Assembly: GCA_903851365.1 (NCBI GenBank)
Contig: CAINOB010000098.1
Location: forward strand, 1 to 64,000
Direction: 5' to 3'
Source of the DNA: an uncultured Bacteroidota bacterium
Lineage (GTDB): Bacteria > Bacteroidota > Bacteroidia > Bacteroidales > UBA12481
Length of the DNA stretch: 64,000 nt
The notes under the pieces were generated by a model, which was not told the DNA's origin, made no database searches, and was given only the letters and a program-made list of their open reading frames with translations. Within the stretch, counting starts at the first letter, position 1; the number at the start of each line of letters is the position of its first letter. Shown piece by piece: positions 35,381 through 44,516 of this stretch. A program made the translations under genes and the position numbers.

Positions 35381-36829
35381 TTGAAAAGATTACACCGCTA
35401 TATGATCCGATCGTATATCGGACCTCTGGTAATGACGGTTTGCCTTGCCATGATCATCCTGATCCTGCAATTCGTTTGGAAATATATCGATGAACTGGTA
35501 GGAAAGGGACTCTCCTGGTCGGTAATCGTTGAGTTGCTGTCATACGTTTCCGCCAGCCTGATACCTATGGCCCTGATTCTCGGCGTATTACTCGCTTCCA
35601 TCATGACCTTTGGAAATCTCGGGGAACATTCAGAACTCAATGCATTGAAATCCTCCGGCATATCACTTACCCGAATCATGGCGCCACTGTTTTATATGGC
35701 GATTGCCATTGTAATCGGGGCCTTCCTCTTATCGAACTACACGATACCGAAAACCAACATGAAGTTTTATACCCTTCTGCTGGATATCCGAAACGCGCGA
35801 CCGGAATTTGATATCAAGGAGGGACAGTTCTATAATGGTTTGGAAGGTTATAGCATGAAAATCGGACGGCGATCAAAAAATAGCCAGATGTTGTACGACC
35901 TGATGATATACGACCATACCGCCAAGGTCGGCAATGCCTCGGTAACTATTGCCGACTCAGGCTATCTCGTCCAAACGGAAGATAAGCGAAACCTGATGCT
36001 TACCCTTTACAACGGTTACGGATATTCCGAACAGCTCGACGATAATTTGCGAATCAAGAAAAACAAGCCTTTCCGCCGCGATCAATTCGCGATGCAGCAA
36101 TTCCTATTCAAAATACCTTCCAGCGAATTAAACCGGACCAAGGAAGACCTGTTTAAGGACAACTACAAGAGACTGAATATGGCTGAAATCTCGAAGTATG
36201 TTTCTGATTTTAAGGTTACCATGACCAAAAAGCGCGACCGGGTAACCAAGGAACTGCTCCGTAACCAGTATTTCAAGATGGCTGACAAAAAGGACACCAT
36301 CACCCCGCTTAACGATCATCAGAAAAAGCTGGCTACTTTACGAATCAATACCCAGAATGTATACGATTCCCTGCCGTTGTCCGAAAAATCAAAAATTCTT
36401 GATGTAGCCCTCGGTTTGGCAAGGACCTCACAAACCATGATCAAGACGGCTGCTGAAATTTACTCCAATGATCAGGCCTTTATGTACAGGTATCAGATTG
36501 AATGGCACCGCAAACTTACGCTCTCACTGGCCTGCCTGATATTTTTCATGATCGGCGCACCCTTAGGCGCTATTATCCGAAAAGGAGGGTTGGGCACGCC
36601 GGTGGTCGTTTCCACCATGTTCTTCATTTTCTACCATATCGTTTCACTGGCCGGCGAAAAATATGCCAAGGCAGGAATGTTGCCGGTCTGGCTGGGAATG
36701 TGGGGTTCAACCTTTATCCTGCTGATCATTGGGATTTACCTAACGATTAAATCAACCCGCGATTCTGCCATATTATCAGTAGACACCTATCTGGTGGCCA
36801 TCAGGAAATTTTTCAGAATCGGCCCATAA
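35381..36829 (+). CDS. LptF/LptG-family (YjgP/YjgQ) lipopolysaccharide export permease
   Basis: 482 residues. The start is TTG; the N-terminus KRLHRYMIRSYIGP matches the conserved LptF/G start, which supports TTG over the ATG seven codons later. Helices lie at about 12-35, 55-78 and 98-120, a large periplasmic beta-jellyroll domain follows with an unusually long helical insertion (about 250-345), and three more helices lie at about 378-470 with GAPLGAIIRKGG. In the Lpt system the permease dimer extracts LPS from the inner membrane. The neighbouring glycosyltransferases fit an envelope role. Confidence 0.88.
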   Translation: MKRLHRYMIRSYIGPLVMTVCLAMIILILQFVWKYIDELVGKGLSWSVIVELLSYVSASLIPMALILGVLLASIMTFGNLGEHSELNALKSSGISLTRIMAPLFYMAIAIVIGAFLLSNYTIPKTNMKFYTLLLDIRNARPEFDIKEGQFYNGLEGYSMKIGRRSKNSQMLYDLMIYDHTAKVGNASVTIADSGYLVQTEDKRNLMLTLYNGYGYSEQLDDNLRIKKNKPFRRDQFAMQQFLFKIPSSELNRTKEDLFKDNYKRLNMAEISKYVSDFKVTMTKKRDRVTKELLRNQYFKMADKKDTITPLNDHQKKLATLRINTQNVYDSLPLSEKSKILDVALGLARTSQTMIKTAAEIYSNDQAFMYRYQIEWHRKLTLSLACLIFFMIGAPLGAIIRKGGLGTPVVVSTMFFIFYHIVSLAGEKYAKAGMLPVWLGMWGSTFILLIIGIYLTIKSTRDSAILSVDTYLVAIRKFFRIGP

Positions 36830-36845
36830 AACGAATTTACCAGAA

Positions 36846-38054
36846 ATGAAAATCCTTCAACTTACCAATAAAGTCCCCTACCCGCCACGCGACGGCGGGG
36901 CCATAGCCAGCCTGACGCTGGCCAGGGAACTGACCAAAGCCGGCCATGAGGTGATTGTTCTGGCGATGAATACCTCCAAACATTTTATGGATGAGGATCA
37001 GTTTCCGACCGTCCAGATTGCTGGGCTGAGAGTGGATGTCATTCCAGTGGATACGCGAACCAGATGGAGCAAAGCACTGCTAAACCTTTTCTTCTCAAGA
37101 TTGCCTTATAATGCTGTCCGGTTTATTTCTGATGATTACCGGGTGCGATTAAGAATTCTGCTGGCCGAAAACGATTTCGATTTTGTTATCCTCGACCAGA
37201 TTTACACTGGGCTCTATCTTAAAGACATAAGATCATGCACCTCGGTGCCAGTCATACTCCGGGCTCATAATATTGAATATGAGATTTGGGACCGGACTGC
37301 GAAATCTTCCGTTGGATTAAAAAGATTTTACCTTACCATTCTGGCCAACCGGATCCGCCGGTTCGAACTTTCGCTGATTAACCGGTATGATGCATTGGTT
37401 CCGATTACAGACCGCGATGCAGCTCACTTTGCCAAATTCGGCAATACCCGGCCCTGCCATGTTTTACCCACCGGAATGGAACTCCATGAAGAACGGCAGG
37501 AGAGTAAACCTGTCGCCAGTGTTACGGTGGCACATCTTGGAGCCCTCGATTGGCTGCCAAATGAGAACGGAATTAAATGGTTCATCAGCCAGGTCTGGCC
37601 AATTATCAGGCGCCACCGGCCCGGGATCGAATTCCATCTTGCCGGGCGAAATGCACCAGAAAAATTCGAGGCACATATATCGGCACCCGGAGTGGTTTAC
37701 CATGGAGAGGTAGCAGATGCAAAAGACTTTATCAGCAAACATGACATATTCATTGTCCCTCTTTTCTCCGGTAGCGGCATGCGGATAAAACTGCTCGATT
37801 ATATGGCAGCCGGCAAATCTATTGTTACCACCACTATTGGCGCCGAGGGCATCCCAATTGTCGGAGGCCACGAAGCCTTCATTGCTGATCAGCCGGAAGA
37901 ATTTGCCAACCATGTAATTACTCTGGCCCAAAGCCCCGGGTTGAGGCAAACCATTGGACAAAACGCCAGGGAATTCGTTAAAACCAATTTTGATAATCAG
38001 GTGCTTATCCGGCAATTCACCGATTTTTTAAAGACCATTGATCACCGCAGCTAA
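36846..38054 (+). CDS. GT4-type glycosyltransferase (group 1)
   Basis: 402 residues with a GT-B fold. The N-terminus has KVPYPPRDGGAIASL (Gly-rich acceptor/nucleotide loop), followed by a Rossmann-like domain. The C-terminal half has VAHLGALDWLPNENG, FHLAGRNAP, VVYHGEVADAKDFIS and the donor-binding region around PLFSGSGMRIKLLDYMAAGK, with the expected acidic and Lys residues. It probably builds a surface polysaccharide or glycolipid. The next gene overlaps its 3' end by 17 nt. Confidence 0.88.
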   Translation: MKILQLTNKVPYPPRDGGAIASLTLARELTKAGHEVIVLAMNTSKHFMDEDQFPTVQIAGLRVDVIPVDTRTRWSKALLNLFFSRLPYNAVRFISDDYRVRLRILLAENDFDFVILDQIYTGLYLKDIRSCTSVPVILRAHNIEYEIWDRTAKSSVGLKRFYLTILANRIRRFELSLINRYDALVPITDRDAAHFAKFGNTRPCHVLPTGMELHEERQESKPVASVTVAHLGALDWLPNENGIKWFISQVWPIIRRHRPGIEFHLAGRNAPEKFEAHISAPGVVYHGEVADAKDFISKHDIFIVPLFSGSGMRIKLLDYMAAGKSIVTTTIGAEGIPIVGGHEAFIADQPEEFANHVITLAQSPGLRQTIGQNAREFVKTNFDNQVLIRQFTDFLKTIDHRS

Positions 38055-39213
38055 TATATTATTCTGGCTTTGTGCACTGGCAATATTCCACAGCTATGTG
38101 CTATTTCCCCTTATTCTGCAGCTGCTTGGTGCGATCCGCCGTCGGAAGTTGGTTTCTCCGGTCGAAGTGCAGGCTCCCCCGTTCATAAGCATTCTTTTAT
38201 CTGCTTATAACGAAGAAGATGTTATTGAAGAGAAAATCCGCTCGGTTTTTAATACCAGTTTCCCAGTATCGCAATTCGAACTGATCCTTGGATCGGATAA
38301 TTCTTCGGACCGTACGCCGGAAATCATTGAAAAGCTGGCCCTTGAATTTCCAACCATCCGATTTTTCCGTTTTAATGAGAGGCAGGGCAAGCCAAATGTG
38401 ATTAATAAACTGGCAGAGGCAGCGAATGGAGATATTCTTGTCCTGACAGATGCTAATGTTATTTTCGACCAGGATACGCTCACGCAGATCACTCTTCCCT
38501 TTGGTGACCAGAAAATTGGATTAGTTGATACACAGATGATTAATCTGGGAATGAAACGCGAGGGGATATCTTTCCAGGAGAAAGCATATATCTCCCGGGA
38601 GGTAAAAATCAAACATCTGGAAAGCATACTCTGGGGAGTGATGATGGGTCCGTTCGGAGGGTGTTTTGCGATCAGAAAAAGATTATTTGTTCCCATTCCA
38701 CAGAACTTTCTCGTGGATGATTTCTTCCTGAACATGCAGGTTTTTAAGTCCGGATATCAGGCTGTCAATAATCCCGATGCCCGGGTTTATGAAGATGTGT
38801 CGAACGACTTATCCATCGAATTTAATCGAAAGATCCGCATTGCCACTGGAAACTTCCAAAACCTCAGCCATTTCGTCAAGCTTCTTTCCCCTGCCCGGCC
38901 AGCTCTGGCATTTTGTTTTTTGAGCCATAAAGTTCTTCGCTGGCTCGGTCCTGTCTTTCTTCTTCTGTCTTTCGTCTCTCTTGTCTATCTGTCTACTGTC
39001 TCTCCAGTCTATCTGTCTTTCTTAATTGTCTTTCTGGGGGCTCTCCTGATTCCGGCCGTAGATTATCTGCTAAAAAAGCTAAATTTGCACTTTCGAATTT
39101 TAAGGTTCGTCACCCATTTTCTTGGAATGAACCTTGCATTAATTTTAGGAATGGCGCGATATCTGAAAGGGGTAAAAACGAATGTCTGGCAACCGACCAA
39201 ACGTCATCAATAA
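38038..39213 (+). CDS. GT2-family membrane glycosyltransferase
   Basis: 391 residues. The N-terminal helix (about 5-28) precedes a GT-A domain with [18 protein letters not shown], a DNSSD motif, DILVLTDAN and the VDDFFLNMQ segment, all typical of processive GT2 enzymes. About three C-terminal helices (300-375) follow. The start is a TTG inside the upstream gene; no suitable ATG exists near the N-terminal helix. The C-terminal membrane segment is encoded by a very pyrimidine-rich stretch (38950-39036). The 3' end overlaps ribBA by 32 nt. Confidence 0.85.
   Translation: MITAANILFWLCALAIFHSYVLFPLILQLLGAIRRRKLVSPVEVQAPPFISILLSAYNEEDVIEEKIRSVFNTSFPVSQFELILGSDNSSDRTPEIIEKLALEFPTIRFFRFNERQGKPNVINKLAEAANGDILVLTDANVIFDQDTLTQITLPFGDQKIGLVDTQMINLGMKREGISFQEKAYISREVKIKHLESILWGVMMGPFGGCFAIRKRLFVPIPQNFLVDDFFLNMQVFKSGYQAVNNPDARVYEDVSNDLSIEFNRKIRIATGNFQNLSHFVKLLSPARPALAFCFLSHKVLRWLGPVFLLLSFVSLVYLSTVSPVYLSFLIVFLGALLIPAVDYLLKKLNLHFRILRFVTHFLGMNLALILGMARYLKGVKTNVWQPTKRHQ
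38950..39036 (-). repeat. Polypyrimidine stretch sharing a 16-mer with 52598-52613
   Basis: This part of the GT2 gene is almost purely C/T on the plus strand. Its reverse complement contains GACGAAAGACAGAAGA (38976-38961), 15 of 16 identical to GACGAAAGACGGAAGA in the xse spacer at 52598-52613. It encodes a membrane helix (with VYLS repeated), which by itself favours T-rich codons. Confidence 0.35.
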
Positions 39214-40444
39214 AGGCCTTGATAGTATAGAGGATGCCATAGAGGCAATCAAAAAAGGCGAGATAATTATAGTGGTGGATGATGAGGACCGCGAAAATGA
39301 GGGCGACTTTATCGCCTCTGCACAACTAGCCACTCCCAAAACCATCAATTTCATGGCACGGTTCGGCCGTGGGCTGATTTGCGCTCCACTGCCAAAGGAA
39401 CGCTGCCAGGAGCTCGATCTTCCTCCGATGGTTGGGAAAAATACGTCATTTCACGAAACAGCATTTACCGTTTCGGTGGATCTGCTCGGTCAGGGCTGCA
39501 CTTCCGGAATCTCGGCACAGGACAGGTCCAAAACAGTTCAAGCGCTGGTGGATCCGCGGTCGAAACCTGAAGATTTTGGGCGCCCGGGGCATATCTTTCC
39601 ACTGATCAGCCAGGAAAAAGGGGTAATTCGCAGAGCCGGTCATACCGAAGCCGTGGTGGACCTCACACGGTTGGCAGGATTAAGGCCAGGCGGCGTACTG
39701 GTTGAGATCATGAACGAAGATGGCACGATGGCCAGATTGCCGGAATTGTTGAAAATAGCTCAGGAATTTGAGCTGAAAATTGTCACCATCAAGGACCTGA
39801 TCGCTTACCGGCTGAAACAGGAAAGCCTGATCGACCGGGGAGTAAGGGTTAGCCTGCCCACTGATCACGGAAATTTTGATCTGATTCCTTACCGTCAGAA
39901 ATCAAACGGACAGGAACATATTGCACTGGTAAAAGGAACATGGACCGATAACGATTCTGTATTGGTCAGAGTGCATTCATCCTGCGTTACCGGCGACATT
40001 TTTGGTTCGTACCGGTGTGATTGCGGTCCTCAGCTTCACAAGGCAATGGAGATGATCGACCGCGAAGGCAAAGGCGCCGTGATATACATGAATCAAGAAG
40101 GCCGTGGCATTGGCTTGTTCAATAAAATGGCAGCCTATAAACTCCAGGAGGAGGGTCAGGATACCGTTGAAGCCAATATCAATTTAGGTTTTGACGAAGA
40201 TGAACGGGATTATGGCGTTGGGGCTCAGATTCTGCGAGATCTGGGAATTAAGAAAATCAGGCTGATCACCAATAATCCGAAAAAACGAGCCGGCCTTGAA
40301 GGCTATGGAATTCAAATTGTTGAAAATGTTGCACTTGAGATATCGCCAAACCCGCACAACGCTTTTTATCTGCAAACCAAGCGTGATAAAATGGGGCATT
40401 TTCTACATTTGCATTTAGATTTTCCAGACCCTGAGCTGACCTAA
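39182..40444 (+). CDS. ribBA: Bifunctional DHBP synthase / GTP cyclohydrolase II
   Basis: 420 residues. The N-terminal domain (about 10-210) is RibB with [20 protein letters not shown] and [11 protein letters not shown]. The C-terminal domain (about 215-410) is RibA with [20 protein letters not shown] (three zinc-binding cysteines), NQEGRGIGL and LLTNNP-type (LITNNPKK) segments. Together they catalyse the two entry reactions of riboflavin synthesis. The ATG lies 32 nt inside the end of the GT2 gene. No other rib genes are nearby and no FMN riboswitch is seen. Confidence 0.95.
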   Translation: MSGNRPNVINKGLDSIEDAIEAIKKGEIIIVVDDEDRENEGDFIASAQLATPKTINFMARFGRGLICAPLPKERCQELDLPPMVGKNTSFHETAFTVSVDLLGQGCTSGISAQDRSKTVQALVDPRSKPEDFGRPGHIFPLISQEKGVIRRAGHTEAVVDLTRLAGLRPGGVLVEIMNEDGTMARLPELLKIAQEFELKIVTIKDLIAYRLKQESLIDRGVRVSLPTDHGNFDLIPYRQKSNGQEHIALVKGTWTDNDSVLVRVHSSCVTGDIFGSYRCDCGPQLHKAMEMIDREGKGAVIYMNQEGRGIGLFNKMAAYKLQEEGQDTVEANINLGFDEDERDYGVGAQILRDLGIKKIRLITNNPKKRAGLEGYGIQIVENVALEISPNPHNAFYLQTKRDKMGHFLHLHLDFPDPELT

Positions 40445-40452
40445 TCTAAAAT

Positions 40453-41421
40453 ATGAGCAATAACCTTCCTCGCATAGTCTTCATGGGAACGCCCGAATTT
40501 GCGGTTCCATCACTTGATGCCCTGTATCAGGCCGGATATCCGATTGCCGGTGTGGTTACAGCGCCTGACAAGCCTGCAGGCAGGGGATTGCAGCTCACAT
40601 TGTCGCCGGTTAAAAGATATGCGGAAGATCACGATCTGATGGTTTTGCAACCCGACAGTCTGAAGGAAGATTATTTCATCGAGGACCTTCAGGCATTGAA
40701 CGGCGAACTGTTTGTTGTGGTAGCCTTCAGAATGCTGCCCGAGGTTGTATGGGCCATGCCCCGCCTGGGCACCGTCAACCTGCATGCATCCCTGCTTCCT
40801 CAATATCGTGGGGCAGCGCCGATTAACCGCGTGTTGATCAATGGCGATCTGGAAACCGGAGTGACCACATTTTTTATCGAAAAGGATATCGATACGGGTA
40901 ATATACTAAAGCAGACCCGGGTGACTTTAACAGAAAACACTTTAGCCGGGGAATTGCATGACCAGCTTATGGTTACCGGTGCAGGACTATTACTGGATAC
41001 CATAAAGGAGATTGCTGAAGGAACGATAAAGCCTATTCCTCAGGATGAGATCATCAAGCCGGGCATGGTTCTCCAGAAAGCGCCAAAACTCAGCCGCGAG
41101 GATGGGCATATTATCTGGACCGATCCGGCTCAGAAGATACACAACCAGGTACGCGGGTTATCGCCGGTCCCAGGCGCATGGACCCAATTTCTGACAGATA
41201 CCGGTTATAGTTTCGGCATTAAAATCATTGAAACAGAGATTGATCCTCACGGACAGTGGGGGTATCCGGGTGAAGTTTTGTTCGAAAAGCCCAATAAATT
41301 GTGGATACAAACAGGGTCCGGTGCCCTTCGGATAAAGAAACTTCAGCAGGCCGGTAAAAAAGTGATGGTTATTGCTGAATTCCTTCGCGGCTTTCGTGAG
41401 CAGATTCTCAGTGCTGGCTAG
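40453..41421 (+). CDS. fmt: Methionyl-tRNA formyltransferase
   Basis: 322 residues. The formyltransferase domain has RIVFMGTPEFAVPSLDAL at the start and the catalytic region NLHASLLPQYRGAAPINRVLINGDLETGVT with the conserved His and Asn. The C-terminal OB-like domain begins near HNQVRGLSPVPGAWT. It formylates initiator Met-tRNA. It follows ribBA by 8 nt and overlaps the end of the convergent glucosaminidase gene by 14 nt. Confidence 0.95.
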   Translation: MSNNLPRIVFMGTPEFAVPSLDALYQAGYPIAGVVTAPDKPAGRGLQLTLSPVKRYAEDHDLMVLQPDSLKEDYFIEDLQALNGELFVVVAFRMLPEVVWAMPRLGTVNLHASLLPQYRGAAPINRVLINGDLETGVTTFFIEKDIDTGNILKQTRVTLTENTLAGELHDQLMVTGAGLLLDTIKEIAEGTIKPIPQDEIIKPGMVLQKAPKLSREDGHIIWTDPAQKIHNQVRGLSPVPGAWTQFLTDTGYSFGIKIIETEIDPHGQWGYPGEVLFEKPNKLWIQTGSGALRIKKLQQAGKKVMVIAEFLRGFREQILSAG

Positions 41422-42364
41422 TAGGTTTCATCCCTCTTAACCATATTTGCTGCCCCACTTTTGGCTGAGTGCCAATTTTCATCCCATTACGTTTGTAGAG
41501 CCATTTCATCTGAATTCCATAATTCTGAGAAATGCTGTACATGGTTTCCCCTTTTTCCACGGTATGAAGAGTATAGCCTGGTTCTGCCTGTCGGCGTTTA
41601 GGCTGCAAAAAAACCACTTGGCCGGGCTTGATATCTTTGTTCCTTGGGATCTCATTGTACCTTCGGATCTGCCAACCGAGCAAGTCGAGCTTTTTGGTGA
41701 GTGATTCAACATTGTCGCCACGCTGAGCGACCACATATTTTATCCGGTTGCGATGGCCTGCTCTTAATTCCGGCGCTGTTCCATTCGGGATATTATTCGG
41801 TATCTGAACATCCGAAATTGAATTCATGGGCTCAACCACCGTTCGCTTGTTATCAAGCTGATACAATTTATAATCTTCCACCAGCTTGATCAGGATGCTT
41901 GCATAATTGGGATTCGTTGCATATCCTGCCTGCTTAAGACCCTTGGCCCATCCGACATAATCATTTGGATCGAGCTGAAAAAGAGCCGCATAGCGGGGCC
42001 TTGTCAGCAGAAAATCCGAATGGTCGCGGTATGACTGGGCCACCGAATCATATAATCGAAAGCAATTATTAGCATCGTCGTCCTGGTATTTATAGGTCTT
42101 GCCTGACCAGCCGGTCTGGCATTTAATACCAAAATGATTGTTTGCCTTAACAGCCAGCTCGCTGGTTCCGAATCTCGATTCATGAAGTGCCTGAGCCATG
42201 ATAATGCTTGCCGGGATTTTGCTGTAATTCATTTCGGAAACCGCTGCATCCGACCATTTCCGGATATAGCTAAGATAGGCGGTATCGGTTTGGGCGATAA
42301 CCGCAACAGATTGAAATACAAATATCAGCGGGAAAAATAATCGAATGAATTTACGAAAGATCAT
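41408..42364 (-). CDS. Glucosaminidase (FlgJ/LytB-type) with LysM repeats
   Basis: 318 residues. The signal peptide ends near VAVIAQT. A glucosaminidase domain (about 35-165) has KIPASIIMAQALHESRFGTSELAVKANNHFGIK with the catalytic Glu in HESRFG. Two LysM-like motifs follow: one near residue 210 (VAQRGDNVESLTKKL) and one near 265 (HTVEKGETMYSISQNYGI). It probably hydrolyses peptidoglycan in the periplasm or at the septum. It is convergent with fmt and divergent from cytidine deaminase. Confidence 0.9.
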   Translation of the reverse strand: MIFRKFIRLFFPLIFVFQSVAVIAQTDTAYLSYIRKWSDAAVSEMNYSKIPASIIMAQALHESRFGTSELAVKANNHFGIKCQTGWSGKTYKYQDDDANNCFRLYDSVAQSYRDHSDFLLTRPRYAALFQLDPNDYVGWAKGLKQAGYATNPNYASILIKLVEDYKLYQLDNKRTVVEPMNSISDVQIPNNIPNGTAPELRAGHRNRIKYVVAQRGDNVESLTKKLDLLGWQIRRYNEIPRNKDIKPGQVVFLQPKRRQAEPGYTLHTVEKGETMYSISQNYGIQMKWLYKRNGMKIGTQPKVGQQIWLRGMKPTSQH

Positions 42365-42417
42365 CAGTGGGGTTCCTTAGAATTTTGGTTGCCAAGATAG
42401 CCAAACTATTTATTTCT

Positions 42418-42425
42418 TACATTTG
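42418..42425 (+). promoter_or_regulatory. -7 box (TACATTTG) for the cytidine deaminase gene
   Basis: TACATTTG matches TAnnTTTG 16 nt before the ATG at 42441. An alternative TTG start at 42423 lies inside this box, which argues for the ATG. No -33 TTG with ideal spacing is seen. Confidence 0.4.
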
Positions 42426-42440
42426 AACAAAACACAAAGC

Positions 42441-42911
42441 ATGCAATCCAAGGAAATCCGCCTACCCTATATTGAATTCAGTCCTTCAGAGATCATGGAT
42501 GCGGGAATTACCTCATTAGTGGAAAAGGCCCTCGCTTCGGCTGACCTTGCCTATGCGCCATTCTCGGGTTTTCACGTGGGGGTTGCAATAGAACTAATTG
42601 ATGGACAGATTTTTACATCGAATAATCAGGAAAACAAAGCGTACCCTTCGGGATTATGCGCTGAACGAGTCGGTTTGTTTTTTGTTCAGGCAAATTATCC
42701 TGACATCCCGATAAAGAGAATGGTTTTGGTTGCCAAACAGAATGACAGGCAAACCGATGAGCCGGTATATCCTTGCGGGGCCTGCAGGCAGGTGATGGTC
42801 GAATCGGCCGAGCGACAGGAAATCCCCTTTGAAGTATGGATGGCCGGTAAAAACAGAATGGTAAAAGTTGATACGCCGGATTACCTGCTGCCTCTCAAAT
42901 TCTTACTCTGA
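42441..42911 (+). CDS. cdd: Cytidine deaminase
   Basis: 156 residues from the ATG at 42441. The zinc site is complete: CAER (Cys and catalytic Glu) and PCGACRQ (two Cys). The AYAPFSGFHVGVAIE segment is typical of the homotetrameric cytidine deaminases. It converts cytidine/deoxycytidine to uridine/deoxyuridine for salvage. The 3' end overlaps the end of the convergent RluA-type gene by 31 nt. Confidence 0.9.
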   Translation: MQSKEIRLPYIEFSPSEIMDAGITSLVEKALASADLAYAPFSGFHVGVAIELIDGQIFTSNNQENKAYPSGLCAERVGLFFVQANYPDIPIKRMVLVAKQNDRQTDEPVYPCGACRQVMVESAERQEIPFEVWMAGKNRMVKVDTPDYLLPLKFLL

Positions 42912-43600
42912 CGGAACGGCGACGAAGTTTGTTCCATAAACTCCAGCCACAGCTGATCATTCTGCGGAGGATCGGCTATAATCTCCACCGGTTCTTTTGT
43001 TACGGGATGCGTAAAACAGATTTTACGTGCATGCAGGTGAATTCCACCCTCAGGGTTCGACCGTGCAAATCCATATTTCAGGTCGCCCTTTATAGGGCAG
43101 CCGATTTTTGCCAGCTGGCAGCGGATCTGATGGTGACGGCCGGTTTGAAGATCAACTTCCAATAGATAAAAGTTATTTGTGGTGCCAATCAACCGGTAGG
43201 TCAGCCGGGCTTCTTTGGCTTTACCTTTAGGTTTCGGATAGGCATAACTTTTATTGTGCTCTTCATCTTTCAGTAAATAATGGACCAGTTCGCCCTCTTC
43301 ATTTTCAGGTCGGTTTTTAACCACCGCCCAGTAGGTTTTTTTTACCTCATGGTCCTTGAACATCTGATTCATACGAGTGAGGGCCTTGCTGGTACGGGCA
43401 AAAATCACTGCTCCCGTAACAGGCCTGTCGAGCCGGTGAACAATTCCTAAAAACACATCACCGGGTTTCTTGTATTTCCTCTTGATATATGCCTTAACCC
43501 GATCGCCCAAAACCTCATCACCAGTGGCATCAGACTGCACCAGGTCAGACGATTCCTTATTAATTACAATTAAATGATTATCCTCGTATATTATCTCCAT
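42881..43600 (-). CDS. RluA-family pseudouridine synthase
   Basis: 239 residues. The catalytic Asp is in VHRLDRPVTGAVIFARTS (Asp58), followed by the TGRHHQIRCQLA segment. There is no N-terminal S4 domain, so this is a single-domain RluA-type enzyme. The RNA substrate (23S rRNA or tRNA) cannot be told from sequence alone. The C-terminal tail of ~15 residues overlaps cdd on the other strand. Confidence 0.88.
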   Translation of the reverse strand: MEIIYEDNHLIVINKESSDLVQSDATGDEVLGDRVKAYIKRKYKKPGDVFLGIVHRLDRPVTGAVIFARTSKALTRMNQMFKDHEVKKTYWAVVKNRPENEEGELVHYLLKDEEHNKSYAYPKPKGKAKEARLTYRLIGTTNNFYLLEVDLQTGRHHQIRCQLAKIGCPIKGDLKYGFARSNPEGGIHLHARKICFTHPVTKEPVEIIADPPQNDQLWLEFMEQTSSPFRQSKNLRGSR

Positions 43601-43610
43601 AACCTATTTT

Positions 43611-43641
43611 CCTATTAACTCCTCACCTATTAAACTCCTCA
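43611..43641. repeat. Two tandem 15/16-bp units between panB and the RluA-type gene
   Basis: CCTATTAACTCCTCA is followed directly by CCTATTAAACTCCTCA, and a partial CCTATTTT precedes them. The spacer is only 47 nt, so the repeat fills most of it. No function is evident. Confidence 0.55.
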
Positions 43642-43647
43642 CCTTCC

Positions 43648-44463
43648 TCAGTATTGTTCTTTTTCGTTAGGGAAGTTCATTTCCTTAACATCGGTGATAT
43701 ATCTTGCCATCGCTCCTTTAATCTCTTCAAAAAGATTGTGATATCTGCGGAGAAAACGAGGCGAAAAGTCCTGTGTAATACCCAGCATGTCATGCAATAC
43801 CAGCACCTGGCCGTCGCAAGGTGAGCCGGCACCGATACCAATAGTCGGGATTCTGATGGAAGCAGTGACCTGGGCAGCCAAAGCGGCTGGAATTTTTTCC
43901 AGAACTATGGCAAAACAGCCTGTTTCTTCGAGGAGTTTGGCATCATACAGCAGTTTTTCAGCTTCGGCTTCCTCTTTGGCACGAACTACATAAGTTCCAA
44001 ATTTATGTATCGACTGCGGTGTCAAACCAAGATGGCCCATAACAGGTATCCCGGCAGAAAGGATTCGTTCAACCGATTCAACGATTTCCGCGCCACCTTC
44101 CAATTTCACTCCTCCTGCACCTGTTTCCTTCATGATGCGAATGGCCGATTGAAGCGCTTCCTTGGAGTTTCCCTGATAAGTGCCGAAGGGCATATCCACA
44201 ATAACAAGAGCCCTTGAAATACCTCGTACCACTGATGCCCCGTGATAGATCATCTGATCAAGAGTAATCGGCAGTGTCGTTTCGAAACCGGCCATCACGT
44301 TTGAGGCTGAATCTCCCACCAAAACCACATCAATTTCGGTGCTGTCCAGAATCCTTGCAATGGAATAGTCGTAAGCAGTGATCATAGCGATCTTATCGCC
44401 CCTCGACTTCATTTCCTGAAGAACATGAGTAGTAACTCTTTTTATCTGCTGATGAACTGACAT
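43648..44463 (-). CDS. panB: 3-methyl-2-oxobutanoate hydroxymethyltransferase
   Basis: 271 residues. Characteristic motifs are [26 protein letters not shown] (metal-binding Asp), GASVVRG, VKLEGG and [12 protein letters not shown], and IGIGAG. It makes ketopantoate for coenzyme A synthesis. No panC or panD is adjacent. A minus-strand TACCTTTG (44517-44510) before the ATG could be its -7 box, overlapping the start of the divergent gene by one base. Confidence 0.95.
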   Translation of the reverse strand: MSVHQQIKRVTTHVLQEMKSRGDKIAMITAYDYSIARILDSTEIDVVLVGDSASNVMAGFETTLPITLDQMIYHGASVVRGISRALVIVDMPFGTYQGNSKEALQSAIRIMKETGAGGVKLEGGAEIVESVERILSAGIPVMGHLGLTPQSIHKFGTYVVRAKEEAEAEKLLYDAKLLEETGCFAIVLEKIPAALAAQVTASIRIPTIGIGAGSPCDGQVLVLHDMLGITQDFSPRFLRRYHNLFEEIKGAMARYITDVKEMNFPNEKEQY

Positions 44464-44516
44464 GATATGCTTCTTTACAATACGGTTAATTCACTAATTT
44501 TATACTTTGCAAAGGT

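Noticed and set aside
37464-38015. 183-residue minus-strand frame opposite the GT4 gene
   Set aside because: The GT4 frame has clear family motifs. The antisense frame has none.
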